In this document: one piece after another, positions 19,701-29,280 of the stretch
Layout of the letters: each line of letters begins with the position of its first letter
Position numbering within the stretch: the first letter of the stretch is position 1
Assembly (NCBI RefSeq): GCF_016735695.1
Contig: NZ_JAERQD010000008.1
Location: forward strand, 62,001 to 126,000
Reading direction: 5' to 3'
Origin: Microvirga zambiensis WSM3693
Lineage (GTDB): Bacteria; Pseudomonadota; Alphaproteobacteria; Rhizobiales; Beijerinckiaceae
DNA: 64,000 nt
Notes under the pieces: generated by a model
Told to the model about the DNA's origin: nothing
The model's input: the letters and a program-made list of their open reading frames with translations, nothing else
Database searches by the model: none
Position numbers and translations under genes: made by a program

Positions 19701-20363
19701 TTAGAACGTGAAACCCGGGGTTTGGACGAAGGGCGTCAGCAGGGGGGCTGCCGCCTCGAACAGGCTCCGCTCGCCGAAAGCGTCGCCGGAACGGACGTAA
19801 AGCGTCGCCCGGGCGGCACGCCCGCGACCCTTTACGCAGACCAGGCGTCCGCCCTCGGCCAACTGAGCGAGCAGCGCGTCGGGACGAAGATCGACCGATC
19901 CATTGATGAGAATGGCGTCGTAGGGGCCGTTTCCGGCATAGCCCTGTTCGAGCGGCCCCGTGACGACCGCCACGCCGGCGGCGCCGGCCGCGCTCAGGCT
20001 CTGCCGGGCGTCGGCGGCGAGGGCCTCGTCCGCTTCCAGCGCAGTCACCTGGGCCCCGAGCCTGTGGAAGACGGCGGAGGCGTAGCCGCGGCCGCAAGCC
20101 ACGTCGAGAACCTTCTCGCCCGCATCGATGCCAAGGGCCTGGATCAGGCGGCCGAGAACCATCGGGGAGAGCATGTAGCGCCGATCGGCGCTGTCGCTGA
20201 CGAGGATGTCCTGGTCGATATAGGCGAGATCCTGGCGACCCGGGAGCACGAAGAGCTCTCTCGGAACGTTATCCATGGCGTCCAGCAGCGGCATGTCGTT
20301 CACGTCGAAAGTGCGCAGCTGGCCATCAACCATTGTCCGGCGCGCTTGAGCGAAATCGACCAT
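19701..20363 (-). CDS. Protein-L-isoaspartate O-methyltransferase family protein
   Basis: A 220-residue SAM-dependent methyltransferase of the PCMT family, which in other bacteria repairs isoaspartyl residues. Motif I is VLDVACGRGYASAV (about 86-99), less canonical than the usual GxGxGY, and the acidic ribose-binding position is LEAD near 112. The N-terminal MVDFAQARRTMVDGQLRTFDV is the form seen in alphaproteobacterial genes upstream of tolC. The frame runs on through the tRNA-Cys gene; ATG 20363 with AAAGG upstream is the proper start. The family is often annotated as PCMT in this context without proof of activity. Confidence 0.85.
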   Translation of the reverse strand: MVDFAQARRTMVDGQLRTFDVNDMPLLDAMDNVPRELFVLPGRQDLAYIDQDILVSDSADRRYMLSPMVLGRLIQALGIDAGEKVLDVACGRGYASAVFHRLGAQVTALEADEALAADARQSLSAAGAAGVAVVTGPLEQGYAGNGPYDAILINGSVDLRPDALLAQLAEGGRLVCVKGRGRAARATLYVRSGDAFGERSLFEAAAPLLTPFVQTPGFTF

Positions 20364-20386
20364 GGATAGTGCCTTTAGAAACTTGT

Positions 20387-20460
20387 TGGAGGCCTCGCCC
20401 GGAATCGAACCGGGGTGCAAGGATTTGCAGTCCTCTGCGTAACCACTCCGCCACGAGGCC
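20387..20460 (-). tRNA. tRNA-Cys (anticodon GCA)
   Basis: A 74-nt cloverleaf on the minus strand with acceptor arms GGCCTCG/CGAGGCC, discriminator U and an encoded CCA. The anticodon loop reads CTGCAAA with anticodon GCA at 20426-20428, and the T-loop is GGTTCGATTCC. It lies 23 nt upstream of the methyltransferase start codon. Confidence 0.96.
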
Positions 20461-20671
20461 GTCCGGGAGTGCCGCGAACGCGACGGCTGCTGCATAGCAA
20501 CCATCCCCTCAAAGAGCAACAGCCCCTTTTCGCTCCCCCGCGCCAATAAGGCACTTGCAACGAACGAAACCCGTGCTATATGCCTCCCACCTCGCCGACG
20601 GGCTGCCTTTCGATGGCCTCGCGGCGTTCAGGGAAGCTCACAGCGAAGCTTCTTCGAAGGTTAAGGCTTAT

Positions 20672-20746
20672 TCCGGCGTGGCGCAGCGGTAGCGCAGCGG
20701 ACTGTTAATCCGTTGGTCGTAGGTTCGAATCCTACCGCCGGAGCCA
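20672..20746 (+). tRNA. tRNA-Asn (anticodon GTT)
   Basis: A 75-nt cloverleaf with acceptor arms TCCGGCG/CGCCGGA, discriminator G and an encoded CCA. The anticodon GTT is at 20704-20706 in CTGTTAA, and the T-arm is TAGGTTCGAATCCTA. Divergent from the tRNA-Cys gene. Confidence 0.96.
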
Positions 20747-20848
20747 ACCTTCTCATCCCTGGCTTCATCCCGACAAAACTGAACACGCCGCGCAACCTAG
20801 GCGCGGCTTTCGGCGGTGGTTCACGCACGGCTTTTGGACGCTGCGAGC

Positions 20849-20916
20849 GCATCGTGCGGACCCAGCGGGCCGCGTCAGCGAAAAGTGGAGTCGGTTTTCT
20901 GCATTCAACGATGCGC
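20849..20916. repeat. Dispersed hairpin repeat in the tRNA-Asn to alaX gap
   Basis: CGCATCGT and ACGATGCG bracket a 68-bp unit whose middle reads GCGTCAGCGAAAAGTGGAGT. Its reverse complement contains AACCG-N3-CCACTTTTCGC, related to the AACCGGATCCACTT core of the elements at 1376 and 28822. It occupies part of the 315-bp gap 20747-21061; I see no gene in the rest. Confidence 0.5.
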
Positions 20917-21061
20917 CAGCCATGAGGAGGAGCATCGCAGGTTCGATGTTCGCGGGTTCGAATGCCCGCTCTCGCCGCTTCGAACCGTGCATGGCGGTTA
21001 TGGCTTGACCATCGAACCTCCTTGCCCTCAGCATCGCCCCTCTTTTTCGAACGGGACGATC

Positions 21062-21784
21062 ATGGCCGCTACGACGCTTCTCTTCCGCGACGATGCCTAT
21101 GCCACCTCCTGCGAGGCAAAAATCCTCGCGATCACGCCGGAGGGCGGAATCATTCTCGACCGCACGGTGTTCTATGCCCAAGGCGGCGGACAGCCGGGCG
21201 ACACCGGCGCGCTGGTGACATCGGCGGGAGAGAGAATCGAGATTGCGAACACGGTCTATGGTGCCGACCGCTCACAGATCGCGCATCTCGTCGGCTCCGA
21301 GGCGGCATCCCGCCTGAAGGAGGGCGAGACCGTCACGCTCGAGCTCGACTGGCCGCGCCGGCTCAAGCGCATGCGCGTCCATACGGCGCTGCACCTGTTG
21401 AGCGTCGTTCTGCCGTATCCCGTTACCGGCGGCTCTATCGGCGACGGCGACGGACGGCTCGATTTCGACATCCCGGATGCAGGCCTCGACAAGGCCGACG
21501 TCACGGAAAAGCTCAATGCACTGATCGCACGCGACGCGGCCGTGACCGAGCGCTGGATCACCGACGAGGAACTCGATGCCAATCCGGGCTTGGTGAAGAC
21601 CATGTCGGTGAAGCCGCCGCGCGGATCGGGCCGCGTGCGCCTTGTCGAGATCGACGGAATCGATCTCCAGCCCTGCGGCGGCACCCATGTGCGGCGTACG
21701 GCTGAGATCGGCTCCGTCGTCATCACCGACATCGAGAAGAAGGGCAAGCAGAACCGCCGCGTTCGCCTGTCCCTTGCCGACTGA
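21062..21784 (+). CDS. Alanyl-tRNA editing protein (AlaX-type)
   Basis: A 240-residue free-standing relative of the AlaRS editing domain that hydrolyses Ser- or Gly-tRNA-Ala. Zinc ligands are visible as HTALH (about 103-107) and CGGTH (about 206-210), the HxxxH/CxxxH pair of the family. FYAQGGGQPGDTG near 37-49 is the conserved N-terminal block. The frame reaches back to 20816 but ATG 21062 gives the family start. It lies 30 nt before sseA and is probably cotranscribed. Confidence 0.92.
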   Translation: MAATTLLFRDDAYATSCEAKILAITPEGGIILDRTVFYAQGGGQPGDTGALVTSAGERIEIANTVYGADRSQIAHLVGSEAASRLKEGETVTLELDWPRRLKRMRVHTALHLLSVVLPYPVTGGSIGDGDGRLDFDIPDAGLDKADVTEKLNALIARDAAVTERWITDEELDANPGLVKTMSVKPPRGSGRVRLVEIDGIDLQPCGGTHVRRTAEIGSVVITDIEKKGKQNRRVRLSLAD

Positions 21785-21814
21785 AAAGACTTATCCGTCA
21801 GAAAGGAATTGCCC

Positions 21815-22669
21815 ATGTCCGAGCCCTTCGTATCGACCGCATGGCTGCAGGAGCACCTGAACGACCCGAACCTCGTGGTGGTGGACGGCTCCTGGTATCT
21901 GCCCACGCAGAACCGCGATCCGCAGGCCGAGTATCTTGCCGGCCACATTCCCGGTGCCGTCCGCTTCGACATCGACAGCGTGAAGGACACCGCCTCCACC
22001 CTGCCCCACATGCTGCCTTCGCCGGAGAGCTTCGCGAAAACGGTAGGAGCCCTGGGCATCGGCGAGGATTCGACCATCGTGGTCTATGACGGCGCCGGTC
22101 TGTTCGCGGCACCACGCGTGCGCTGGACATTCCAGGTCTTCGGCGCGCGCAACGTCTCGATTCTCGAAGGCGGCTTTCCGGCCTGGAAGGCGGAAGGACG
22201 ACCAGTCGAGACCGGGCCCGAAAAGTCGCGCGCTCCTCGAACCTTCAAGCCCTCCTTCAATCCGTCCGTGATCGCGGATGCCTCGGCGATCCAGTCGGCG
22301 CTGAAATCGGGCGCGACCCAGGTCGTCGATGCCCGCCCCGCGGATCGTTTCCGCGGCGAAGCGCCGGAGCCACGTCCGGGCCTGCGTTCCGGCCATATTC
22401 CGGGAAGCCTCAACCTGCCCTTCGGCGAGATCATCGAGAACGGCCGCCTGAAGGACAAGGCCGGGCTCGAGAAGGCGATTGCGGATGCCGGAATCGATCC
22501 CGGCCAGCCGGTGATCACAACCTGCGGCTCCGGCGTCTCGGCCGCGATCCTCGGCGTCGCCTTCGAGGTCACTGGCCGCCCGATCCAGGCAATCTATGAC
22601 GGCTCCTGGGCCGAATGGGGTGCGAGAGAGGATCTGCCGATTGCGACGGGGCCAGGGAAGACGGGTTAG
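21815..22669 (+). CDS. sseA: 3-mercaptopyruvate sulfurtransferase
   Basis: A 284-residue tandem rhodanese protein that transfers sulfur from 3-mercaptopyruvate to a thiol acceptor or cyanide. The N-terminal inactive rhodanese domain spans about 5-135 and the catalytic one about 155-280. The active-site loop is CGSGVSA (about 236-242), the CG-S-G form that separates mercaptopyruvate from thiosulfate sulfurtransferases. Start ATG 21815 has GAAAGGA at 21801-21807; an in-frame TTG six bases upstream is less likely. Second gene after alaX. Confidence 0.92.
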   Translation: MSEPFVSTAWLQEHLNDPNLVVVDGSWYLPTQNRDPQAEYLAGHIPGAVRFDIDSVKDTASTLPHMLPSPESFAKTVGALGIGEDSTIVVYDGAGLFAAPRVRWTFQVFGARNVSILEGGFPAWKAEGRPVETGPEKSRAPRTFKPSFNPSVIADASAIQSALKSGATQVVDARPADRFRGEAPEPRPGLRSGHIPGSLNLPFGEIIENGRLKDKAGLEKAIADAGIDPGQPVITTCGSGVSAAILGVAFEVTGRPIQAIYDGSWAEWGAREDLPIATGPGKTG

Positions 22670-22692
22670 CGCCGCTCATCACCCCTCTCGAC

Positions 22693-22799
22693 GTCATCAC
22701 CTCCCCGGACTTGATCCGGGGATCCTGCCGGTGATCCCGATTGACTGAGATGCGGCGCTTTTCAGAATCGGGATGGCCGGCACAAGGCCGGCCATGACA
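22693..22799. repeat. GTCAT...ATGAC palindromic intergenic element
   Basis: Runs from GTCATCACCTCCCCGGACTT through GTGATCCCGATTG and AATCGGGATGGCCGG to GGCCGGCCATGAC. The ATCCCGAT/ATCGGGAT pair and the GCGGCGCTTTTC loop segment also occur in the units at 51221-51309 and 62057-62145. It lies between the convergent sseA and aapP genes. Confidence 0.65.
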
Positions 22800-22825
22800 T
22801 CGTGGGTAAGTGCCCAATCAAAACA

Positions 22826-22855
22826 AAAAGGCCCCGGATCATCCCGGGGCCTTTT
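22826..22855. terminator. Rho-independent terminator of the aap operon
   Basis: AAAAGGCCCCGG and CCGGGGCCTTTT form perfect 12-bp arms around a 6-nt loop, with A and T tracts on both sides. It lies 19 nt after the aapP stop codon and could also serve the convergent sseA transcript. Confidence 0.9.
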
Positions 22856-22874
22856 GTTTTCCACTCAATCCGGC

Positions 22875-23663
<789 letters not shown>

Positions 23664-23674
23664 GGATGTTTACT

Positions 23675-24994
23675 TTACCGTTTCTGACCAGCCGCAAGGC
23701 GCCGCTCGACTCCGAGAGAGTATCGCGACATGCCAAAGCAGAAGACGAAGTAGAACAGGGCCGCAAAGGCATAGCCTGTGATGCCGATGGTGGGCGCTGC
23801 CCAGGCGGGATCGATGCGCGAGGCCTCGATGGTCTTCACCAGATCGAAGATGCCGACGATGGCGACCAGCGACGTATCCTTGAACAGGCCGATGAAGGTG
23901 TTGACGATGCCCGGGATCACGATCCGCAGCGCCTGCGGAAGGATGATCAGGGTCATCATCTGCGGATAGTTGAGGCCGAGCGACATAGCGCCTTCATACT
24001 GCCCTTTCGGCATGGCCTGCAGACCGCCGCGCACCACCTCGGCCATGTAGGCGGAGGCGAAGAGCGCGGTGCCGATCAGCGGACGCAGCAGGCGGTCGAC
24101 CGTGATGTCGCCGGGCAGGAAGAGCGGCAGCATCGTGTTCGCCATGATCAGCACGGTGATCAGAGGCACGCCGCGCACGAACTCGATGAAGATCACCGAG
24201 GCCATGCGTACGATGGGCAGTTTCGAGCGCCGCCCGAGAGCCAGAACGATGCCGAAGGGCAGCGAGACGACGATGCCCACCGTGGCCACGAGCAGGGTGA
24301 CCAGAATGCCGCCCCACAGGGAGGTCGGCACATGGGCGAGGCCGAAATCGATATCGACCAGCGCCAGGGTGATGCCGATCACCGCGACGATGCCGCCGCC
24401 CATGATCAGCGCCGGACGCATGGAGGTCTTCAGTATCGCGGCGGCGAAGGCGAAGAGCGCGATCACCAGCGCGGCGAAGATGGCGAAGCCGAGCCAGAAA
24501 CGGGCGCCGAGATCGGCATTGCCGCCGGTCAGGAGGATGTAGGAGAGGACCGGGAAGATCCAGAAGAAGTAGACCGCTCCCAGGTCGCGACGCGGGGCCT
24601 TCAGCCATAGCAGCCAGGCGACGCCGATGGCCAAGAGGGCGAAGAAGATGTTGACCCGCCAGCGCTCCGATATCGTGTAGGAGCCGTAGATGAAGTAGTT
24701 GATCTTGTCGAAGATGAAGGCCCAGCAGGCCCCGGCCTCGCTGCCTCCGGAATCAGCGCGGCAGGCCGCCCGGTCGGAACCGGACCAGACCGCATCGATG
24801 AAGAGGAATTTCACTAGCGGCGGAACGGTGACGTAGAGGAGATAGAACACCACCAGCGTCAGGATGGTGTTGAAGGGGCCGGAAAAGAGGTTTTCCCGAA
24901 CCCAGGCAATGGGGCCGCGAGCCAGATTCGGCGGAGGCAGCGCATCCACCTGCTTGGCGCGGACGAAACGGGGCATATCGACGGCGGTGCTCAT
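23675..24994 (-). CDS. aapM: General L-amino-acid ABC transporter permease AapM
   Basis: A 439-residue inner-membrane permease. The N-terminal half is the extended region found in AapM with a Cys/Ser-rich loop (about 80-100, SDRAACRADSGG). The C-terminal BPD_transp_1 domain contains the EAA-like loop MSLGLNYPQMMTLIILPQALR. About eight spans are visible. It lies 8 nt after aapQ. Confidence 0.95.
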   Translation of the reverse strand: MSTAVDMPRFVRAKQVDALPPPNLARGPIAWVRENLFSGPFNTILTLVVFYLLYVTVPPLVKFLFIDAVWSGSDRAACRADSGGSEAGACWAFIFDKINYFIYGSYTISERWRVNIFFALLAIGVAWLLWLKAPRRDLGAVYFFWIFPVLSYILLTGGNADLGARFWLGFAIFAALVIALFAFAAAILKTSMRPALIMGGGIVAVIGITLALVDIDFGLAHVPTSLWGGILVTLLVATVGIVVSLPFGIVLALGRRSKLPIVRMASVIFIEFVRGVPLITVLIMANTMLPLFLPGDITVDRLLRPLIGTALFASAYMAEVVRGGLQAMPKGQYEGAMSLGLNYPQMMTLIILPQALRIVIPGIVNTFIGLFKDTSLVAIVGIFDLVKTIEASRIDPAWAAPTIGITGYAFAALFYFVFCFGMSRYSLGVERRLAAGQKR

Positions 24995-25002
24995 AAGATC
25001 TC

Positions 25003-26214
25003 CTACCGTTCGACGATCGCCACGCGGCGGTTGTAGACGTTCATGATGAACGAGGTCAGAAGGCTGATCGTCAGGTAGACGCCCATGGTGATGACGACGA
25101 CCTCGATGGCCTGGCCGGTCTGGTTCAGCACCGTTCCCATGAACACCTGCACGAGGTCAGGATAGCCGATGGCGACGGCGAGCGACGAGTTCTTCGTCAG
25201 GTTCAGATACTGGCTCGTCAGCGGGGGAACGATGACGCGCATGGCCTGCGGGATCACCACGAGGCGCAGGGTCTGGCCCGGCGTGAGGCCGAGGGAGCCC
25301 GCGGCTTCCGACTGTCCCTTCGAGACCGCGAGGATGCCGGCGCGGACGACCTCGGCGATGAAGGCGGCCGTATAGGTGACGAGGCCGAGAAGCAGCGCCA
25401 CGAATTCCGGCAGGATCTGCATGCCGCCGGTCAGGTTGAACGTGCCCTTGCGCGGCAGCTCGAAGCTGATCGGATTGGCGCCGACCAGCGCCAGCACGAT
25501 CCAGGTGAGAATCGGAAGGCCTATGACCAGCGCGAGCGTCACCTTGCCGACGGGATATTGCCGGCCGGTCTGCTCCTGCTGCTTCCTCGCCCAGTGGCGG
25601 TAGACGAAGGTTCCGACGAGGCCGACGACGAGGGCAGCAAGGAGCACCCATGCGTCAGAGGCGTAGAGCGGCTTGGCCATGAACAGGCCACGGGAATTCA
25701 GGTAGAACCCGGCCCCCATCTCGAGCGAGTTGCGCGGCTGCGGCAGCGTGCCAAGAACGGCGATGTACCAGAACAGCAGCTGCACCAGCAGCGGGATGTT
25801 GCGCAGCACCTCGACATAGACCATCGCCACCTTCGCCACCATCCAGTTCTTGGACAGGCGCGCGATGCCGATGGTGAAGCCGAGGATCGTCGTGAAGAAG
25901 ATGCCGATCACCGAGACGAGCAGGGTGTTCAGCAGGCCGACGATAAAGGCGTCGCCATAGGTTCCGCCGGCTGCGCTGAACTGGATCAGCGTCTGGCTGA
26001 TGTCGAAGCCGGCGGTGTTGTTCAGGAAGCCGAAGCCTGAGGCGATCTTGGCGCGCTGCAGGTTCTCGATGGCATTCGTCGCGGCGACGTAGAAGAGGAA
26101 GACGATCGCGGCGACGAGGACGACCTGGTAGAAGATTCCGCGAACCTTCGGATCGTACAGAAACGATTTCTGGGGGGGCGATGTCTGACTGACAACGGTC
26201 TGCACTGAGTTCAC
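25003..26214 (-). CDS. aapQ: General L-amino-acid ABC transporter permease AapQ
   Basis: A 403-residue permease with an early span (about 27-45), a HisM-like permease domain split by a large insert, and the EAA loop AAGSLGLTPGQTLRLVVIPQA near 320. Pairs with AapM. It is separated from aapJ by 136 bp containing a hairpin, consistent with higher expression of the binding protein than of the membrane genes. Confidence 0.95.
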   Translation of the reverse strand: MNSVQTVVSQTSPPQKSFLYDPKVRGIFYQVVLVAAIVFLFYVAATNAIENLQRAKIASGFGFLNNTAGFDISQTLIQFSAAGGTYGDAFIVGLLNTLLVSVIGIFFTTILGFTIGIARLSKNWMVAKVAMVYVEVLRNIPLLVQLLFWYIAVLGTLPQPRNSLEMGAGFYLNSRGLFMAKPLYASDAWVLLAALVVGLVGTFVYRHWARKQQEQTGRQYPVGKVTLALVIGLPILTWIVLALVGANPISFELPRKGTFNLTGGMQILPEFVALLLGLVTYTAAFIAEVVRAGILAVSKGQSEAAGSLGLTPGQTLRLVVIPQAMRVIVPPLTSQYLNLTKNSSLAVAIGYPDLVQVFMGTVLNQTGQAIEVVVITMGVYLTISLLTSFIMNVYNRRVAIVER

Positions 26215-26310
26215 CTCTGACGGCTATTCTTATTTTATACCGGGCCGTCCTCCCCTGTTCACGCACTCTTGGAGCGTCATGAACGGGCGGCATTTCTTCT
26301 TATCGTTGAA

Positions 26311-26335
26311 GGGCGCCCGGAATGTCCGGACGCCC
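26311..26335 (-). terminator. Intercistronic hairpin between aapJ and aapQ
   Basis: GGGCGCCCGG and CCGGACGCCC form 10-bp arms with one wobble pair and a 5-nt loop, 16 nt after the aapJ stop. There is no T-run, so it is more likely a 3'-end stabiliser or partial terminator that boosts aapJ over aapQMP, as in many ABC operons (inference). Confidence 0.55.
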
Positions 26336-26350
26336 ATTGTCGATGGTCGC

Positions 26351-27370
26351 TTAGCGGACCGGGATGCCGTATTGCAGGCCGCCCTTGGTCCATTGGGCGT
26401 TCTGGCCGCGCTTGATCTTCAGGCGCGAGCCCTCGCCGACGTTCTTCTCGAACACTTCGCCGTAGTTGCCGACATGCTTGATGATGCGCACGGCCCAGTC
26501 GTTCGTCAGGCCGGTGGCCTCACCGAACTTGCCTTCGGTGCCGAGGAGACGCTTGATCTCCGGGTTTTCGGAGGTCTTCATCTGGTCGACATTGGCCTTG
26601 GTCACGCCGAGCTCTTCCGCGTTCAGCATGGCCATGTGGGTCCAGCGGACGATATCGCCCCACTGGTTGTCACCGTGGCGCACTGCCGGGCCGAGGGGCT
26701 CCTTGGAGATGATCTCGGGCAGAACGATATGATCGTCCGGAGCCGAGGCGCGCAGACGCTCGGCATAGAGGCCCGAAGCGTCCGTCGTGAAGGCGTCGCA
26801 GCGGCCGGCGTCATAGGCCTTGAACGTCTCGTCCGAGGTCGCGAAAGCCACGACTTCGTACTTCATGTTGTTGGCACGGAAGTAGTCGGCGAGGTTCAGC
26901 TCGGTGGTGGTGCCCTGCTGGGTGCAGATCGAAGCGCCGTTCAGCTCCTTGGCGGAGGCAACGCCGAGCTTCTTGCGGACCATGAAGCCCTGGCCGTCGA
27001 AGTAGTTGATGGCCGGGAAGTCGAGGCCGAGCTGCGTGTCGCGCGACATGGTCGCGGTCGAGTTGCGGGACAGCACGTCCACTTCGCCGGACTGGAGCGC
27101 GGTGAAGCGGTCCTTGGCGGCGAGCGGAATGAAGCGGACCTTGTTCGGATCGTCGAAGATGGCAGCCGCAATGGCGCGGCAGAGATCGACGTCGAGGCCG
27201 GTCCAGTTGCCCTGCGCGTCAGGCTGGCCGAAGCCCGCAAGACCCGTGTTCGAGCCGCAGGTCAGGAAGCCTTTCTGCTTGACGCTGTTGAGCGTCGCCT
27301 GGGCCGAGGCGCCCGTGGCGAGCAGGCTGGCCGTCAGACCGAAGGCAATCGATACGAGAGCCTTTTTCAT
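26351..27370 (-). CDS. aapJ: General L-amino-acid ABC transporter periplasmic binding protein AapJ
   Basis: A 339-residue type II solute-binding protein. Signal peptide about 1-23 (LLATGASA cut). The lobe-1 ligand segment GFLTCGSNTGLAGFGQPD and FTALQSGEVDVLSRNSTATM match the AapJ/BztA family. The frame extends to 27496 but ATG 27370 begins a perfect signal peptide (MKKALVSIAFG). First gene of aapJQMP; the 237-bp space to the divergent metC holds the promoters, in which I see no recognisable operator. Confidence 0.95.
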   Translation of the reverse strand: MKKALVSIAFGLTASLLATGASAQATLNSVKQKGFLTCGSNTGLAGFGQPDAQGNWTGLDVDLCRAIAAAIFDDPNKVRFIPLAAKDRFTALQSGEVDVLSRNSTATMSRDTQLGLDFPAINYFDGQGFMVRKKLGVASAKELNGASICTQQGTTTELNLADYFRANNMKYEVVAFATSDETFKAYDAGRCDAFTTDASGLYAERLRASAPDDHIVLPEIISKEPLGPAVRHGDNQWGDIVRWTHMAMLNAEELGVTKANVDQMKTSENPEIKRLLGTEGKFGEATGLTNDWAVRIIKHVGNYGEVFEKNVGEGSRLKIKRGQNAQWTKGGLQYGIPVR

Positions 27371-27607
27371 GTTGGTATGTTCTCCCACTGATACGTCATG
27401 GCTCGGCGGTAGTTGGTTATTTCCCCTCAGCCCCCGCCGAACCCGGTTTTTGACCGTTCCGCGCCACCTCGGCGAGGCGGCATCGAAACCCATCACATTC
27501 CATGATTAATCACTGGTCAAGTCTTGATGGAAGGCATTTATTGCCTGACTTGACGTCATCGGCTGCCCGGTTTCAGATCGTGCCCTCCTCAGCAAGCCGT
27601 TGAAGCA

Positions 27608-28804
27608 ATGTCAAAACTCCCCCCAAAGCCCCAAAATATATCCGAACGCACCCGTCTCGTTCATGCCGGACGAGAGCCCTTCGACCAGTATGGCTTCGTC
27701 AACACGCCGATCTATCGCGGCTCGACCGTCCTGTATCCCACGACGGACGATCTGCTGCATCGGCGCGGCCGGTATTCCTATGGAACCAAAGGAACTCCGA
27801 CCACGAATTCCCTCGAAACGGCATGGACCGAGCTGACCGGCGCGGCGGGCACAGTCCTGGCGCCGTCGGGTCTGGCCGCCGTTGCGGTCGGGCTGATGTC
27901 CTGCCTTAAGAGCGGCGATCACCTGCTCATGACGGATTCGGTCTACCTGCCGACGCGTCATTTCTGTAACGGCATGCTCAAGAAATTTGGTGTGGAAACC
28001 ACCTATTACGACCCGCGCATCGGCGCCGGGATCGAGGCCCTGATCCGCCCGAACACCACGGCCGTGTTCACGGAAGCCCCCGGATCACAATCGCTTGAGA
28101 TGCAGGATATTCCCGCCATTGCCGAGGTTGCGCACCGGCACGGCGCCGTCGTCCTCATGGACAACACCTGGGCGACCCCCCTGCTCTTCCCGCCGCACGA
28201 GCGCGGCGTCGACATCGCCATCGAGGCGGGCACGAAGTATCTCAGTGGGGGGTCGGATCTCCTGTTGGGTATGGTCTCAGCCAACGAGCGCTGCTTCAAG
28301 GCTCTGCGCGACGCCTACGATTCCTTCGCCATGTGCCCTGGGCCCGAAGACGTCTTCCTCGGGCTGAGGGGCCTTCGCACCATGGCCCTGCGGCTGCGGG
28401 AGCACGAGAAGCAGGCGCTCGACCTCGCACGCTGGCTTCAGGCCCGGCCTGAGGTGGCGCGGGTACTGCATCCGGCACTCGAAAGCTATCCCGGCCACGA
28501 CATCTGGAAGCGCGACTTCAAGGGCTCGTCGGGCCTGTTCTCGGTCATCCTGAAACCCTGCTCCGACCAGGCGCTCGCGGCCATGCTCGACGGCCTCTCC
28601 CTCTTCGGCATGGGCTATTCCTGGGGTGGGTTCGAGAGCCTAGTGATCCCGTTCAACTGCGCGACCTACCGTACGGCGACCAAATGGGAGCCGGGCGGCC
28701 ACGCCCTGCGCTTCCACATCGGGCTGGAGGAAATGGACGATCTGAAGCGGGATCTCGATGCGGGATTCGCGCGGCTCCGGGAGACGGATGCCGAGGCAGC
28801 GTAG
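27608..28804 (+). CDS. metC: Cystathionine beta-lyase (PLP-dependent)
   Basis: A 398-residue Cys/Met-metabolism PLP enzyme that cleaves cystathionine to homocysteine, pyruvate and ammonia. The PLP-lysine site is AGTKYLSGGSDLLLG (about 206-220), with YSYGTKGTPTTNSLE near 57-71 as the substrate loop and MDNTWATPLLF holding the Asp that contacts the pyridine nitrogen. The length fits MetC. It is divergent from aapJ, an arrangement I recall from rhizobia. A hairpin repeat follows the stop. Confidence 0.92.
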   Translation: MSKLPPKPQNISERTRLVHAGREPFDQYGFVNTPIYRGSTVLYPTTDDLLHRRGRYSYGTKGTPTTNSLETAWTELTGAAGTVLAPSGLAAVAVGLMSCLKSGDHLLMTDSVYLPTRHFCNGMLKKFGVETTYYDPRIGAGIEALIRPNTTAVFTEAPGSQSLEMQDIPAIAEVAHRHGAVVLMDNTWATPLLFPPHERGVDIAIEAGTKYLSGGSDLLLGMVSANERCFKALRDAYDSFAMCPGPEDVFLGLRGLRTMALRLREHEKQALDLARWLQARPEVARVLHPALESYPGHDIWKRDFKGSSGLFSVILKPCSDQALAAMLDGLSLFGMGYSWGGFESLVIPFNCATYRTATKWEPGGHALRFHIGLEEMDDLKRDLDAGFARLRETDAEAA

Positions 28805-28821
28805 AGATTAGGCTTCGGCGG

Positions 28822-28918
28822 CTAGAGCTGGTTCCACTGGCGTGGAACCGGCTCTCTTCTTCGCTTTGCCGCATTTCTTGACGCCAAACCGGATCCACTT
28901 TGCCGAAAAATGCTCTAA
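28822..28918. repeat. Hairpin repeat supplying the stop codon of the LAB_N gene
   Basis: Starts CTAGAGCTGG and ends GCTCTA, with the core AACCGGATCCACTTTGCCG shared with 1376-1438. An extra arm pair GGTTCCACTGGCGTGGAACC lies in the left half. On the minus strand the LAB_N gene's TAG (28915-28917) lies within the GCTCTA end, the same arrangement as at the FMN reductase gene. Confidence 0.6.
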
Positions 28919-29280
28919 CCCGCCGAAGCCTCGACCTCCGAGCCGGAGACGACGGCGCCCTGCGCCTTCCTCTTCTCCTTGGCGATCAGCATCAGGTTGC
29001 GGATATAGATGAAGATCGAGAAGACTTGGCCGAGAATGATCACGATGTCGCTGCGGGCGAAGCCGTAGATCAGGGTCATCAGGCCACCGGAAATCGACAG
29101 GATCCAGAATCCGACCGGGATGACGCTCTTTTCCGCCTTCTCGCTCGCGATCCACTGCACGAGGAAGCGCGCGCCGAACACGAACTGGGCGATCACGCCG
29201 AAGGCGGCCCAGAGATCGAACCGGGCGACCACCAGATCGTAGAAATAAAGTCCCAGATCGTGGGAAAGGCGCATCAACAT
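28915..29280 (-). CDS. Lipid-A-disaccharide synthase N-terminal-domain-like membrane protein (LAB_N)
   Basis: A 121-residue membrane protein of the LAB_N family (PF07578). About three spans; VFGARFLVQWIASEKAEKSVIPVGFW is the family signature (in two parts, about 35-60). Such proteins accompany ArnC/ArnT-like glycosyltransferases in lipid A modification clusters; their own role is unsettled (perhaps flipping or partner binding). The start ATG 29280 overlaps the upstream TGA as TGATG, so translation is coupled to the GT2 gene. Confidence 0.88.
   Translation of the reverse strand: MLMRLSHDLGLYFYDLVVARFDLWAAFGVIAQFVFGARFLVQWIASEKAEKSVIPVGFWILSISGGLMTLIYGFARSDIVIILGQVFSIFIYIRNLMLIAKEKRKAQGAVVSGSEVEASAG

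Noticed and set aside
20364..20546. N-terminal extension of the isoaspartyl-methyltransferase-like gene
   Set aside because: It would translate through the tRNA-Cys gene; the family start MVDFAQARR at 20363 has its own ribosome-binding site.
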